This document shows, piece after piece, positions 1 through 12,878 of a stretch of 64,000 bases of DNA. Under the pieces are notes generated by a model. It did no database searches. It was not told the DNA's origin and worked only from the letters and a program-made list of their open reading frames with translations. This DNA is from Cricetomys ansorgei (Eukaryota > Chordata > Mammalia > Rodentia > Nesomyidae): the NCBI GenBank assembly GCA_026225945.1, contig JAMJFZ010000852.1:766165-830164 (forward strand), read 5' to 3'. The first letter of the stretch is position 1. Every line of letters begins with the position of its first letter. The translations under genes were made by a program, and so were the position numbers.

Positions 1-3000
1 TAGGAGTGGAGGTCTGTGCAGGACTCTGACTACTGATATTGGTGGGCATGGCTCTGTGACTAAAACAGGTAGGATGAGAGAATTAGGAGAGGGTTGAAGG
101 TACAGAAGCAGAATTGGGGGCCTGAGAAAGGAAATGAGCTGTGAGAATTGGTATGTGTGGGGTGTGAACATACAGAAGCAGAATCGAGGGGCATCAGAAA
201 GGATCAGAAGGGTCAGATTTGATGTGTTGGGTTGAAGGTACAGAAGCAGAATTGAGAGCCTGAGAAAGATCAGAGCTGTGAGAAATATGTCTGGGGTGTG
301 AACTTACAGAAGAAGAATGGGGGGACATGAGAATGGATCAGAGCTGTGAGAATTGATATGTGAGTGTGTGTACTTACAGAAGCAGAATTGGGGTATCAAG
401 AAAGGTTCAGAGCCCTGAGTATTGATATGTGGAGGTGTGAAATTACAGAAGGCCTGAGAAAGGAAAAGAGCTGTGAGAATTGATATGTTTGGGGAGTGAG
501 TTTGCAGAAGCAGAATTGTGGGGACCTGTGAAAGAATCATAGCTATGAGAATTGATATGTGGGGGTTTGAACTTCCAGAAGCACAATTGGGGGAACTGAG
601 AAAGGAACAGAGCTGTGAGAGTATATATGTGGGATGTGTGAACTTATAGAAGCAGTATTTGGGGGACAGAGGACTGAACCGAACTGTGAGTACAAATATG
701 TGGGGGGTGTGAACTTAAAAAAGTAGAATTGGGGGTCCTCTGGAAGAATCAGAGCTGTGAGAATTGATGTGTGGTGGTGTGAACTTACATAAGCAGAATT
801 GGAGGGCCTGAGAAAGGAACAGAGCTGTGTGAATTAATGTGTTGGTGTGAAGGCACAGAAGCAAGATTGGGGAGCCTGAGAAAGGATCAGAGATGTAAGA
901 ATTGATTGTAGGGGTGTGAACTTATGGAAGCAGAATTGGGGTGCCTGAGAAAGCATCAGAACTGTGAGAATTGATGTGTTGGGGGTAAGGTACAGAAAGA
1001 CTATTTGGTGACCTGAGAAGGATCAGAGCTGTGAAAACTGATGTGTAGAGAGTGTGAACTGACAGCAGCAGAATTAGGGGCTTGAGAAAGTATCAGAGGT
1101 GTGAGAATTGATGTGTGGGGGATTTGAACTTACATAAGTCAAATTGGAGGGCCTGAGAAAGAATCAGATCTGCGAGAATTATGTGTTGGGGTGAAGGTAC
1201 CGAAGCAGAATGGGGGGCTGAGAAAGGACAGAACTGTGAGAATTGATGTGTGGTGGTGAAGGTTAGAAGAAGAATGGGAGGGACTGAGAAACGATCAAAC
1301 CTGTTAGAATTGATACGTTGTGTGAAGGTTCAGAAGAAGAATAGGGGGCCTGAGAAAGGAATAGAGCTGGGTGAATTGATATATGGCGGGTGTTAACTTA
1401 CAGAAATAGAATTGGGGGGACAGAGAAAGGAACAGAGTTGTGAGAATTGATATCTGTGGGGGTTTGAACTTAGAGTAGCAGAATTGGGGGGCCTGAGAAA
1501 GGATCAGAGTTATGAGAATTGACGTGTGGGGGGTGTGAACTTACAGAAGCAGAATTGGGGGACCTGAGAAAGGAACAGAGATCTGCGTATTCATATGTGG
1601 CAGAGAAAACTTACAGAAGCAAATTTGGGGGATGGAGGATGGAACAGAGCTGTGAAGGTACAGGAGCATATTTGGAGGAGGCAGGGGACAGATCAGTGCT
1701 GTAAGAATTGATGTGTGGGTGTGTTAACAAACAGAATTTGGGGGCATAGGAAAGGATCAGAACTGTGAAAATTGATATTTTGGTGTGAAAATACAGAAGC
1801 AGAATTGGGGGGCCTCAGAAAGGATCAGAGCAGTGAGAATTGATGTGTGGGTGGTGTGAACTTCCATAAAAAGAATTGGAGAGCCTGAGAAAGGAACTGA
1901 GCTGTGTGAATTGATGTGTTGGGGTGAAGGTACAGAAGCAAGATTGGGGGTTCTGAGAAAAGATAAGAGCTGGGAGAATTCATGGGTGTGGATGTGAAAT
2001 TACAGAAGCAGAATTGGGGGCCCAGAGAAAGGATCAGAGCTGTGAGAATTCATATGAGTGGATGTGATTTTAAAGAAGCACAATTGGGAGCCCAGTGAAA
2101 GGATCAGAACTGTGAGAATTATTATGTGGGGTGTGTGAACTTACAGAAGCACAAATGGCGCAACTGAGAAAGGATCAGAGCTGTGAGAATTGATATGTGT
2201 GGGCAAGTGAACTTACAGAAGTAGAATACGCGACCCTGATACAGGATCAGAGCTGTGTGAATTGAAATGTGTGGCCGAGTGAACTTAGAGGAGCAGAATT
2301 CGGGGCCCTGAACAGGATCAGAGCTAGGAAAATGGATATGTGGAGGTGTCAACTTACAGACACAATTGGGGGGCTTGAGAAGGGAATAGAGTTGTGAGAA
2401 TTCATATGTGGGGGGGAAACTAAAAGGAGCACCATTGGGGTGATGAACGATGGATCATAGCTTTCAGAATATATATGTGTGGGGGTGTGAACCTAAAGAA
2501 GCAGAATTGGGAGCCCTGAGAAAGGATCAGAGCTGTGAGAATTGATGTGTTGGGGTGAAGGTACGTAAAAATTTTGGGGTCCTGTGAATGGAACAGAGAA
2601 CAGAGAATTGATGTGTGGGGTGAACTTTCAGAACCAGAATTATCACAGTAGCGAAAGGTTCAGAACTGTGAGAATTGATGTGTGGGGTGAACATACAGAA
2701 GCAGAATTGGGGAGCCTGCGAAAGGATCAGAGCTGTGAGAATTGATATGTGTGGGGGTGTGAACTTACAGAAGCAAAATTGGGGAGCCTGTGAAAGGATC
2801 AGAGCTGTGAGAATGGATATGAGGAGTGTGTGAACTGACAGAAGCAGAATTGGGGGTCCTGAGAAAGGATCATAACTACGAAATTGGATATGTGTGGGTG
2901 TAAACATACAGAAGAACAATTGTGGTGCCTGTGAAAGAAACACAGTTGTGAAAATTCATATGTGTGGGTGTGAACTTACAGAACCACAATTGTGGGGACG

Positions 3001-6000
3001 AAGGAAAGAACAGAGCTGTGAGAATATATATGTGGGAGGTGTGAACTTAAAAAACAGAAATGAGTGGCCTGTGAATGGATTAGAGCTGTGAGAATTGATA
3101 TATGTGAGGGTTTGATCTTTCAGAAACAGAATTGGGGGGCCTGAGAAAGGATTAGAGGTGTGAGAATTCATATGTGGGAATGTGAACTTCCAGAAGCAGA
3201 ATTAGGGACTCTGAAAAAAGGTTCAGAACTGTGAGTACTGATATGTTGGTTTGAAGGCACAGGAGCATATTTGGGGGTACCATAGGGCAGAGCAGACCTG
3301 TGAGAATTGATATGTGGGGGAGTAAACTCACAGAAGCACAATTCAGAGGACTGAGAAAGGAAGAGAGCTGTGAGAATTGATTTATGGGGGTCGTGAACTC
3401 ATAGATGCACAATTGGGGGTCTGAGAAAGTATCAGACCTGTGAGAATTGATATGTGGGCGGCATAAACATACAGAAGCACAATTGGGGTCCTGAGAAAGG
3501 AACAGAGCTGTGAGCATTGGTATGTGTGGGGCGTGTGAACCTAAAGAATCACAATTGGGGGGCCTGAGAAGGGATCAGAGCTGTTAAAATTGATATGTCG
3601 TGGTAATGAAATTACAGAAACCGTATTGGGGGGCCTGAGAAAGATCAGAGCTTTAAGAGTTGATATGTGGGTCTGAACTTACAGAAGCACAATTGGGGCG
3701 TCTGAGAAAGGAAAAGAGTGTGAGAATTATTGTGTTGGGATGAAGATAAAGAAGCAAAATTGTGGGCCTGAATAGGAATTGAGCTGTGAGAATTGATGTT
3801 TTGGTGTGAAGGTACCGAAGCATATTTTGGGGGACAGAGAAAGGAATAGAGGTGTGAGCATTGATGTGTAGGTGTGTGAACTTTCAGAAGCAGAATTGCA
3901 AGGCCGGAGGAAGGATGAGAAGTGTGAGAATTCATGTGTGGTGTGTGTGAACCTACAGAAGCAGAATTAGGGGACTTGGAAAGGATCTGAGCTGTGTGAA
4001 TTGACATGTGGTGCTGTGAACTTACAGAAGCAGAACTGAGAAAGGATGAGAACTGTGAGAATCTATGTGTGGGGGTGTGAAAGTACAGAAGCAGAATTCA
4101 GGGGACTCATATTGGATCAGAGCTGTGAAACCTGATGTGTGGGTAGTGTGAACTTATGGAAGCACAATTACAGGGCCTGAAAGGATCAGTGCTGTGAGGA
4201 TTAATATGTGTGTTTGTGTGTGTGTGTGTCATAACTTAAAGAAGCAGAATTTTGGTGTCTGAAAAAGGATCAGAACTGTGAGAACTGATATGTGTATAGG
4301 TGTGAACTTACACAAGCAGCATTGGGGGGTTTGAGAAAGGATCAGATGTGTGAGAATTGATGTGTGTGGGATGAACTTACAGAAGCAGAATTGGGGAGCC
4401 TGCGAAAGGATCATAGTTGTGAGAATTGATATGGGTGGGGGTGTGAACTTACAGGAGCAAAATTGGGGAGCCTACAAAAGATCAGAGCTGTGAGAAATGA
4501 TATGGGTGGGGGTGTGAACTTACAGGAGCAAAATTGGGGAGCCTGTGAAAGGATCAGAGTTGTAAGAATTGATGTGAGGGGTGTGTGATCTTACAGAAGC
4601 AGAATTGAGGGTCCTGAGAAAGGATCATAACTACAAGAATGGATATGTGTGGGTGTAAACATACAGAAGAACAATTGTTGTGCCTGTGAAAGGAACAGAG
4701 TTGTGAGAATTCATATGTGTGGGTGTGAACTTACAGAAGCACAATTGGTGGGACGAAGGACTGAACAGAGCTGTGAGAATATATATGTAGGGGGTGTGAA
4801 CTTACAAAAGCAGAAATGAGTGGCCTGTGAATGGATCAGAGCTGTGAGAATTGATATATGTGAGGGTTTGATCTTTCAGAAGCAGAATAGGGGGGCTTGT
4901 GAAAGGATTAGAGGTGTGAGAATTCATATGTGGGAATGTGAACTTCCAGAAGCAGAATTGGGGGGGGGTCTGAAAAAGGTTCAGAACTGTGAGTACTGAT
5001 ATGTTGGTTTGAAAGTACAGGAGTGTATTTGGCAGGTCCATGGGGCAGAGCAGACCTGTGAGAATTGATATGTGTAGGGTGTCAACTAACAGAAGCAGAA
5101 TTGAGGGGTCTGAGAAAAGATCAGAGTTGTGAGAATTGATATGTGGGGGTGTGAACTCACAGGAGCACAACTGCGGGGACTGAGATAGGAAGAGAGCTGT
5201 GAGAATTGATTTGTGGGGTGCCTGAACTTATAGAAGCACAATTGGGGGTCCAAGAAAGTATCAGACCTGTGAGAATGGACGTGTAGTGGTGTAAACTTAC
5301 AGAAGAGCATTTGGAGTTCCTGAGAAAGGAACAGAGCTGTAAGAATTGATGTGTGGGGGGTATGAAATTACAGGTGCAGATTATGGGGGCCTAGGAAATG
5401 ATCAGAGCTGTGAGAATTGATGTGTTTGTGTGAAAATACAGAAGCAGAATTGGGGGGCCTCAGAAAGGATCAGTGCTGTGAGAATTGTTGTGTAGTGGTG
5501 TGAACTTACATAAGCAGAATTGGAGGGCCTGAGAAAGGAACAGAGCTGAGTGAATTGATGTGTTGGGGTGAAGGTACAGAAGCAAGATTGGGGGGCCTGA
5601 GAAAGGATCAGAGCTGTGAGAATTGTTGTGTGGGTGGTATAAACTTATAGAAGCAGAATTGGTGGGGGATTGAGAAAGGATCATACTGTGAGAATTGATG
5701 TGTTGGGGGGAAGGTACAGAAAGACAATTTGGTGACCTGAGAAGTTTCAGAGCTGTGAAAACTGATGTGTAGAGAGTGTGAACTGACAGCAGCAGAATTA
5801 GGGGCTTGAGAAAGTATCAGAGGTGTGAGAATTGATGTTGGGGGGTTTGAACTTACATAAGTCAAATTGGAGGGCCTGAGAAAGAATCAGAGCTGCGAGA
5901 ATTGATGAGTTGGGGTGAAGGTACAGAAGCAGAATTGGGGGGCTGAGAAAGGACAGAGCTGTGAGAATTGATGTGTTGGGGTGAAGGTTAGAAGCACAAT

Positions 6001-8570
6001 AAGACGGACTGAGAAAGGATCAAACCTGTTAGAATTGATATGTTGGCTGAAGGTTCAGAAGAAGAATTGGGTGCCTGAGAAAGTAATAGAGCTGTGACAA
6101 TTGATATATGGTGGGTGTTAACTTACAGAAATAGAATTAGGGAGATAGAGAAAGGAACAGAGCTGTGAGAATTGATATGTGGGGGGTGAGACCTTATAGA
6201 ATCACGCTTGTGGCAACTGAGAAGGGGATAGATCTGTGAGAAATGATATGTGTGTGAGTGAACTTATAGAAGCAAAATCTGGGGGCCCGAGAAAGGATCA
6301 GAGCTGTGAGCAATGATATGTGGGGGGTGGGAAATTTCAGAAGCAGAAATAGGGGCCTGGAAAGGATCAGAGCTTTGATAATTGATATGCGTGTGTTTGA
6401 ACATACAAAAGAAGAATTAGGGGTCTTGAGATAGAATCAGACCTCTGTGAATAGATGTATTCGTGTGACAGTACAGAAGCAGATTTGGAGGACATGAGAG
6501 AGGATCAGTGCTCTGAGAATTGATACGAGTGGAGAGTGAACTTATAGAAGCAAAATTGGGGGCGTGAGATAGGATCAGAGCTGTGAGAATTGATATGTAT
6601 GGGGGTGTGAACTTACAGAAGCAGAATTGTGCGGCCTGAGAAAGGTTCACAGCAGTGAGAACTGACGTGGTGGGATGAAGGTACATTACCATATTGGGGA
6701 GCCGGAAGACAGAACAGATCTGTGAGAATTGATATTTGGGGGTGTGAACTTACAGAAGCACAACTGGGGACCTGAGAAAGAAACAGAGCTGTGAGAATTG
6801 ATACGTGGCTGTGTGAACTTACAGAAGCAGAATTGGGGGTCCTGAAAAAGGATCCGGGCTGTGAGAATTGATATGTGGGGGTATGAACATACAGAAGCAA
6901 ATGTTGGGGCCCTGAGAAAAGATCAGAGCTGTGAGAATTGATATGTGTGGGGGAGTGAATTACAGAAGCAGAATTGGGGGCCTGAGAATGAATCAGAGCT
7001 GTGAGAATCAGAGCTGTGAGAATTGATGTGTGTGGGGGAGTGAGCTTACAGAAGCAGAATTGGGGGAACTGAGAAAGAATCAGAGCTGTGAGAATGGCTG
7101 TGTTCGGTGATGGTACAAAGGTAGAATTGGGTGCCTGAGAATGGATCAGAGCTGTGAGAATTGATGTGTGGGGGTGAAAATACAGAAGCAGAATTGGGGG
7201 TCCTGAGAAAAGGTCAGAGCTGTGAGAGTTGATATGTGGGGGTGTGAACATACAGAAGCAGAATTGGGGTGCCTGAGAAAGTATCACAATGGTGAGAATT
7301 GATGTGTGGGGGTGCGAAATTACTGAAGCAGTATTGGGGGACCTCAGAAAGTATCAGAGCTGTGAAAATTGATGTGTTTTGGTGAGGGTACAGAAGCAAG
7401 ATTGTGGGGCCTAAGAAAGGAACACAGCTGTGATAATAGATATGTGGGGGTCTGAACTTACAGAAGGAGAATTGCAGGGCCTGAGGAAGGAGCAGAGTTG
7501 TGAGAATTGATGTATGGGTTGTGTGAACTTACAGAAGCAGAACTGGGGGACCAGAGAAAGGAACAGAGCTGTTTTAACTCATATGTGGGGGTTGTCAACT
7601 CACAGAATCACAGTTGGGGCGACAGAGAATGGATCAGAGCTGTGAGAATTGATGTGTTGGGTTTATGGTACAGAAGCAGAATTACGAGGCCTGAGAAAGG
7701 ATCAGAGCTCTGAGAATTTATATGTATGGGGCATGTGAACTTACAGAAGCAGAATAGGGGTCAGAAAAAGAATCGGAGTTGTGAGAATTGATATGTGGGA
7801 GTGTGAACTTACAGAAGCACAATTGGGGGCCTGAGAAAGTATCAGACCTGTGAGAATTGATATGTGTGGGAGTGTGAACCTACAGAAGCAGAATTGGGGG
7901 CCCTTAGAAAGGTTCAGAGCCCTTAGAACTAATGTGTTGGGGTGAAGGTACATGAGCATATTTAGGAACTGGAAGATGGTACATATCTATGAGAAATGAT
8001 GTGTGGGGTTTTTAACTTACAGAAGCACAATTGGGGGGCCTGAGAAAGGATCAGAGCTGTGTGAATTGATATGTTTGGGGGTGTCAGCATACAGAAGCAC
8101 AATTCAGGGGCCTGAGAAAGGACAAGAGCTGTGAGAATTGATATGTGTCGAGGTGTGAACTTACAGAAGTAGAATTGGGGGGCCTGTGAAAAGAACGGAT
8201 TTGTAAGAATTGGTGTTTGAGGGTGTGAAGTTAAGTAAGCAGAATTGGGGGGCTAGAGCACGTAACAGAGATGTGATAATTGATGTGTGTAGGCGTGTGA
8301 AGGTACAGAAATCGAATTGCAGGTCCTGAGACAGAAACAGAGCTGTGAGAATTGTGTTGGAATTGTGAAGGAACAAAAGCAAAATTGGGGGGCCGGAGAA
8401 AGGAACAGAGCTGTGGGAATTGATGTCTGGGAGCATGAATATACAGGAGCAGAATTGGGGGTTTAGGAAAGGACAGAGCTGTGAGAATTGATGTGTGGGG
8501 TGTGAAGGTAAGAAGCAGAATTGGAGGTCTTCAGAAAGGATCAGAGCTTTGAGAATTACATGTGGGGCTC
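1..8570. repeat. Large tandem array (minisatellite/satellite-like), ~65-72 bp unit
   Basis: Seen directly: the whole interval is built from diverged copies of one unit, recognisable by the recurring words TGTGAGAATTGATATGTG, GTGTGAACTTACAGAAGC, AGAATTGGGG and CCTGAGAAAGGATCAGAG in that order. Dividing the length by the unit gives roughly 120-130 copies. The plus strand is rich in G and A and poor in C, with two G-runs in most units. The array is already under way at base 1, so its left end is outside the window; it stops near 8,570, where the periodicity is lost. Units vary in length, and the array contains duplicated multi-unit blocks. Long minus-strand open frames in it are a by-product of a stop-poor repeat, not genes. 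I cannot assign a named satellite family. Confidence 0.95.
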
Positions 8571-9788
8571 GCAGACTTGGACTTGCAATTTTCTGGTCGG
8601 AATTTGAGGCACAGCTATGAGTGCTGACCTAGTTAGGGACATCCAGATACTAGGAGTCGAAGTTTGGACATGAGTGATGGGGTAGGAATTGAACATGCAG
8701 CCATGAATATTTACCTAGTGGGTAGAATCTAGGGAGTTCCTGTGTGGGCCTATGAGAAGTTCCCTAGGAAATTTGAGTGACTTTGCTTTGAATTCTGATG
8801 CAATGGGAGAGTGGCTGCTGGAAGATTTAGGCCTGGCTGAGATATCTGAATTGGAGTTGAAGGTGTCTGCTGGAGGAGTTGGGTGGGGCCCTGAGTGCTG
8901 AGGTAGGGGTTAGAAGTTGTCAGGCCAGATGAGCAAAGTAGAGTAGGGTAGGCCTGGGAGAAGTGAAGGGTGCAGCTGTGGCTCCTAAGGTAAGGTGTTT
9001 GGAGTTACAGAAAGAGGAACAGGTTTGGAATGATCTGGCTGAGGTAGGACTGTGGGCAGTCTATGTATTGTTGTATAGGTGGGAAAGGACTGTGGGCACA
9101 TGGCAGGACGGGTCTTTTTAGATATCCTTAACTAGGCCTGTGGAGTAGGTAGGCTGAATTGGAGGAAGACTTCATAAACACTGGATTCACAAAGGTACTG
9201 TTCTCTCCTTTCCAGTGAGATGTACCTGTCATCCTGAAGATGGTCCAGAAAACAAGACATATGAAAGGGAAGGGAGGGCTAGAAAGTCCCTTCCTCATGG
9301 GAGTATCCATGAATGTTGCACGGGCCTTCAAGTTCACTGGGCCCTCTTTCCACCTGTGCCAGTCTCTTCCAGGACTCTTTCTTCCTTTGATGGCTCCTTG
9401 CTTCTGCTTAACACCTGAGCACCATTGCAGAGCAGTTTCCAGTCATGAGTGAGTTCCCCTGAATGTGTCCTACTATTCTTAACTGGTCATCTGATGAGGA
9501 AGTAGAAGGCCAGCCCTCTTGTGCAGTTGTTTTTCAGCCTTGGAAGAATAGCTAGACCACGTTGCAGTCTGGGAATAATGGCATTTGTATACCCTTTAGC
9601 AGAAGACCAGAATGCCCGTCTGTCTTGATTTTCATCTTAAGTAAGAAGTCTACAGCAATGCTGTAAATGACCTGCTTCGTGAGGCACAAATCACAGTCTC
9701 TCCAGCGGCTTCTTCCTTCAGTCCATTGATAGGGTCCTGGCAGGGACCACTCATCTTTGACAAGGTCAGCCTTTGTTTTACTTGGCTC
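8571..9788. other. Unassigned non-coding sequence right of the tandem array
   Basis: The 69-bp periodicity ends abruptly and is followed by single-copy-looking DNA, G/A-rich up to about 9.1 kb and then of balanced composition. I see no convincing splice-bounded open frame, RNA gene or recognisable mobile element here. Confidence 0.5.
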
Positions 9789-10165
9789 TTCTGTAAGGGT
9801 GATAAAACACTAACCAAAAGCAACTTAAGGGAGGAAAGGACTTATTTGGCTTACATTTCTTGGACACAGTCAGTCATGAGGGAAATCCAGGGTAGTAGCT
9901 TTAAAGCAGAAACCATGGAGAAGCTGGCTCATTTGCAGACTCATCCTTGGCTAGCTCTTCTTGTTCAGCCCAGAACCACAGTTATAGGGATGGTGCTACT
10001 CACGTAGGGCTGGGCCTTCCAATATCAATTAATAATCAGACATTCTCCCATAGTCATGACCACAGGCCAATGTTATCTAGGCCATTCATCATGAAAGGCT
10101 TTTATCTCAGATAAACTTAGGCTGTGTCAAGTAAATCTGATAGCCTACATAACAACAGGGTACCA
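9789..10165 (+). mobile_element. Rodent interspersed repeat fragment (family name not asserted)
   Basis: The stretch carries the order of words typical of a very common rodent repeat: GTGATAAAACACTAACCAAAAGCAACTT, then a TTTATTTGGCTTACA-like segment, a GCCATGGAGAAG-like segment, and a tail related to GTCAAGTTGACATAAAACTAGCC. The same family recurs at 39,285-39,695, 43,290-43,491 and 48,280-48,690. This copy is old and diverged. I know the sequence type from rodent genomes but do not want to guess its database name. Confidence 0.55.
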
Positions 10166-10871
10166 GACAGCCACTGTTATGATGATTTTAAATATATGTA
10201 TAAGGCCTTCTTTCAGGACTCTCTCTTCTTAATCCTTTGCACTCAGAACCTAAGAAATTAGGTAAAGGCCAGTGGGGTGTTGTTGTGGGACATTTTACTC
10301 CTGTGTGCTGTCTTGGTTTGCAACAGGGCTTTGATCCCATCTGGCTAGGAAGCCAGATGCCTTGCTGCAGGTGCAGGCCTTGCTTCCTACCTATTCACAC
10401 CTTGGTGCTAGCCCTGCTGACAGATGGAACTAACTGTTTACAGTTGAAGGTGACCCATGACATGAAAGAACTGCAGGCAGGTGATCAGAGAAGACTCTGA
10501 TCACCCTGAGCTGAGTATGCTAAGATACTATTGTGTTGTAATGAAGGCCAGGATTTGGAGAGGGGGCTAGGGAAGAAGGTTTACAGGGTCTAAGGACAAG
10601 CAGGCAAGGGGGATGAAATGGAGAAAGGATGAGAGAACCATTGGAAAGAAATGAAGTCTCTGCCTAGCCGCCCGGGTATTGAATTCCCTGAGATTTGATA
10701 TGGCTTGTGATTAATAAAGAACATTGGGAAATTCAACGATGGACTCTTACTGAGCGATCGAACGTTACTTTAACAGGCTGTCTTTGAAGGTAGCTACTAA
10801 ATTTTTCATTGAGACAGCCTTTTTCCTTTCCTTACAAAGTAATGTCATTAGGCAATGGTTTTTCCTAACAG

Positions 10872-10995
10872 ACAGTATGGGTGCTTCCTGCTTTGCTAAT
10901 TTGAAACTTCCACCCCGGACACAAACACGTACCAAAATCTATGAAAACAAGTACAGCAAAAGAGATCCATTTGAACAAAGTAATTTCCTAGACAG
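10872..10995 (+). other. Candidate exon, unrecognised
   Basis: A pyrimidine-containing stretch ending in AG (10,870-10,871) is followed by 124 bp and a good donor (CAG|GTAAG at 10,996). Inside, an ATG at 10,877 with G at +4 opens a frame of 39 codons that runs to the donor, rich in Lys, Arg, Thr and Pro. I do not recognise the peptide and no partner exon was found downstream, so this may be chance or a relic. Nothing else in the surrounding 2 kb supports a gene on this strand. Confidence 0.2.
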
Positions 10996-11204
10996 GTAAG
11001 CATTTAACAAGTCCAACACAAGGCCATCAGGAGATGCCAAAGACAGAGTTCAGCAGGATGGATACTGATTTGTTTATAGACTCTCCACTCTTTGTCATGG
11101 GAGAGACAGGAGGAGGGACTGCTGAAGATTAATGCCTGCTTTTCTCTTTTATCCATTACAGGGAACACAGAAAGTTTCTCTTTGCTTTTTCCATTCCCTT
11201 CACA

Positions 11205-12091
11205 TCAGAATAAAGCCTTGACATGTCTAAGTGGCATATTTGAGAGTAGCATATTGTAGTCCACTGCACTACTTCCCTCTCTTGTAAATGTTCTCATGAT
11301 CTTCTTAGTGCTCTGAACACATTCTGGACATAATATATCATCTTCCTTTCCTGGGGGCGGATCAACACAGGCTGGTAACAGCAAGAGAGAAATCATGCTT
11401 TGGGCAGTGTCTGCAACCCAGATCTGAGTGGTGGGAAATTGCATGCAAACGGAGTCTGGCCTGTCTGCAGGGAGCTCTCAGCCTTGAACTACCTTGAACT
11501 ACCTGCCTCCAGAGGCTTGTAGCAGAAAGGCCTGCACAGAAATGGGAAGAGGACAGGGTTCACAGCCTTAGGCTGAATGGATCTCCTAGCTGTATACACA
11601 GACTTGAGATGAAGTTAGAGCTTCAACTATACCATTCTCCTCTCTGTTACTACTGTTGCAATTGTGAGGCCTCAGTCCTTTGGTGACTCTCTTGGGTTTC
11701 ATTTTTGCCTCAAGCAATGTGTTGGGAATATGACATTTTTGTTAGAATATGTATGTCTCTGGAATTTTATATACACTTTGATTTTCTTGTGATGCATTCT
11801 CAACTTATGATAATGGCACCAGTCCTGAAGAGTGTTCCAGGACACATCATTAATAGGAGGCAGGAAAGTTGGCAGGGAAGGCTCTGGGCTGGATTTTCAT
11901 GAGGGTTTAATTTGCTCAGAAGTTGGCAGAGGGGAGAGCTGGTGATGTGAGGTCTTCGGTAAAGAAATATTTGATTCCATTGGAGGTTCTGCTCAGTTAC
12001 TGGGACCAGTGTTAAAACCACGTTTTCCTCATTGAATTCTTCCTCAGGGTAGTTCTTGTAGTAAGTGTCCCGGCTAGAGTGTGGCACTTTT
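11205..12091 (-). other. Candidate minus-strand exon pair, unrecognised
   Basis: Two minus-strand open stretches look more protein-like than their surroundings. One begins after an AG at about 12,092 and encodes an acidic segment with a Tyr-Tyr-Lys-Asn and Glu-Glu-Glu-Phe run. The other, about 11,444 to 11,205, contains a Cys-x-x-Cys motif preceded by a possible acceptor (CCCCCAG) and ends at a stop. Whether they belong to one gene is unknown, because no clear donor joins them. I do not recognise either peptide. Could equally be relics of a retrocopy or chance. Confidence 0.15.
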
Positions 12092-12360
12092 CTGGCCAGC
12101 CTGGGAGAAGAAACAGGCGGCAGAGATAAGGATATCTTCAGCTCGCTGCTATTAACCTGAGGGCTCTAACTTCTTTTATAGGTAAATGCCTCGGCAAAGT
12201 CTCACGACTGGGAATTAGACTCCATCGTGACCTTTACTAGCAGTGTTAGGCAGCTTCATATTACTGCAATGAAATACCTGATGATAATATGTAAGTATGT
12301 AACAGGAAAAGTTTTATTTGACTCTACTAGCGCTAAAGCTATGTTTTAAGTTGTAATTAT

Positions 12361-12878
12361 TGTGCCTAAGAGATATAAAAACCAAAAATATAGATAATCT
12401 TATAATCCTTGCTCGCCCAAGAGCAGATGACTTCCTGGAATACTGGGGCTGTTCATGTGATAAAATCATAGGTTATGTGTTTCAGCTCCCCAAGCAAGCT
12501 TGGTTAATCTAGATGTTCCAGATGTGCTCCAACTGCACCAGATGTGTTTGATCATATGTAGGTGAGACATTCATCAGCAGGAAATATGTCAAGATGTATG
12601 TTTGCCCTTGGTTGGACACAGGCAGGAGGTATACAGGTAAGAAGTACATCAGGATATATTATTCCCCCTGATTAAGCCTGGCGGGAAATACTTTGCCCTA
12701 TGGGTTCTGCCATTATAAACTTCTGCTAGACCTGGCTCATTGTCATACTCTTGGTATGGACCTAGTATGGATCTGGTCAGTGTCTGTAGCCTGGCCAGTC
12801 ATTAATAAAGCCTCTTAATTATTAAAATTGATTTATGGTCAGACTGGTGAATCTCTGAATGACCCCAGACCCATAACA
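12361..12878 (+). mobile_element. Probable solo LTR of an endogenous retrovirus
   Basis: A 518-bp unit bounded by TG (12,361) and CA (12,877-12,878) has LTR-like organisation: a long promoter-like 5' part, a TATAAA-like word near 12,714 and an AATAAA signal near 12,804, followed by a short terminal segment. I see no gag, pol or env sequence next to it, so it is read as a solo LTR. Family not assigned. Confidence 0.5.

Noticed and set aside
304..8436. Many minus-strand open frames with recurring Phe-Cys-Phe-Cys-Lys-Phe-Thr and Ser-Asp-Pro-Phe-Ser-Gly-Pro peptides
   Set aside because: They are the six-frame reading of the ~69-bp tandem unit, whose minus strand is poor in stop codons. Frames change with unit-length differences and there are no splice or start signals.
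1..8570. CRISPR array
   Set aside because: The repeats are contiguous and diverged with no unique spacers, and the DNA is mammalian.
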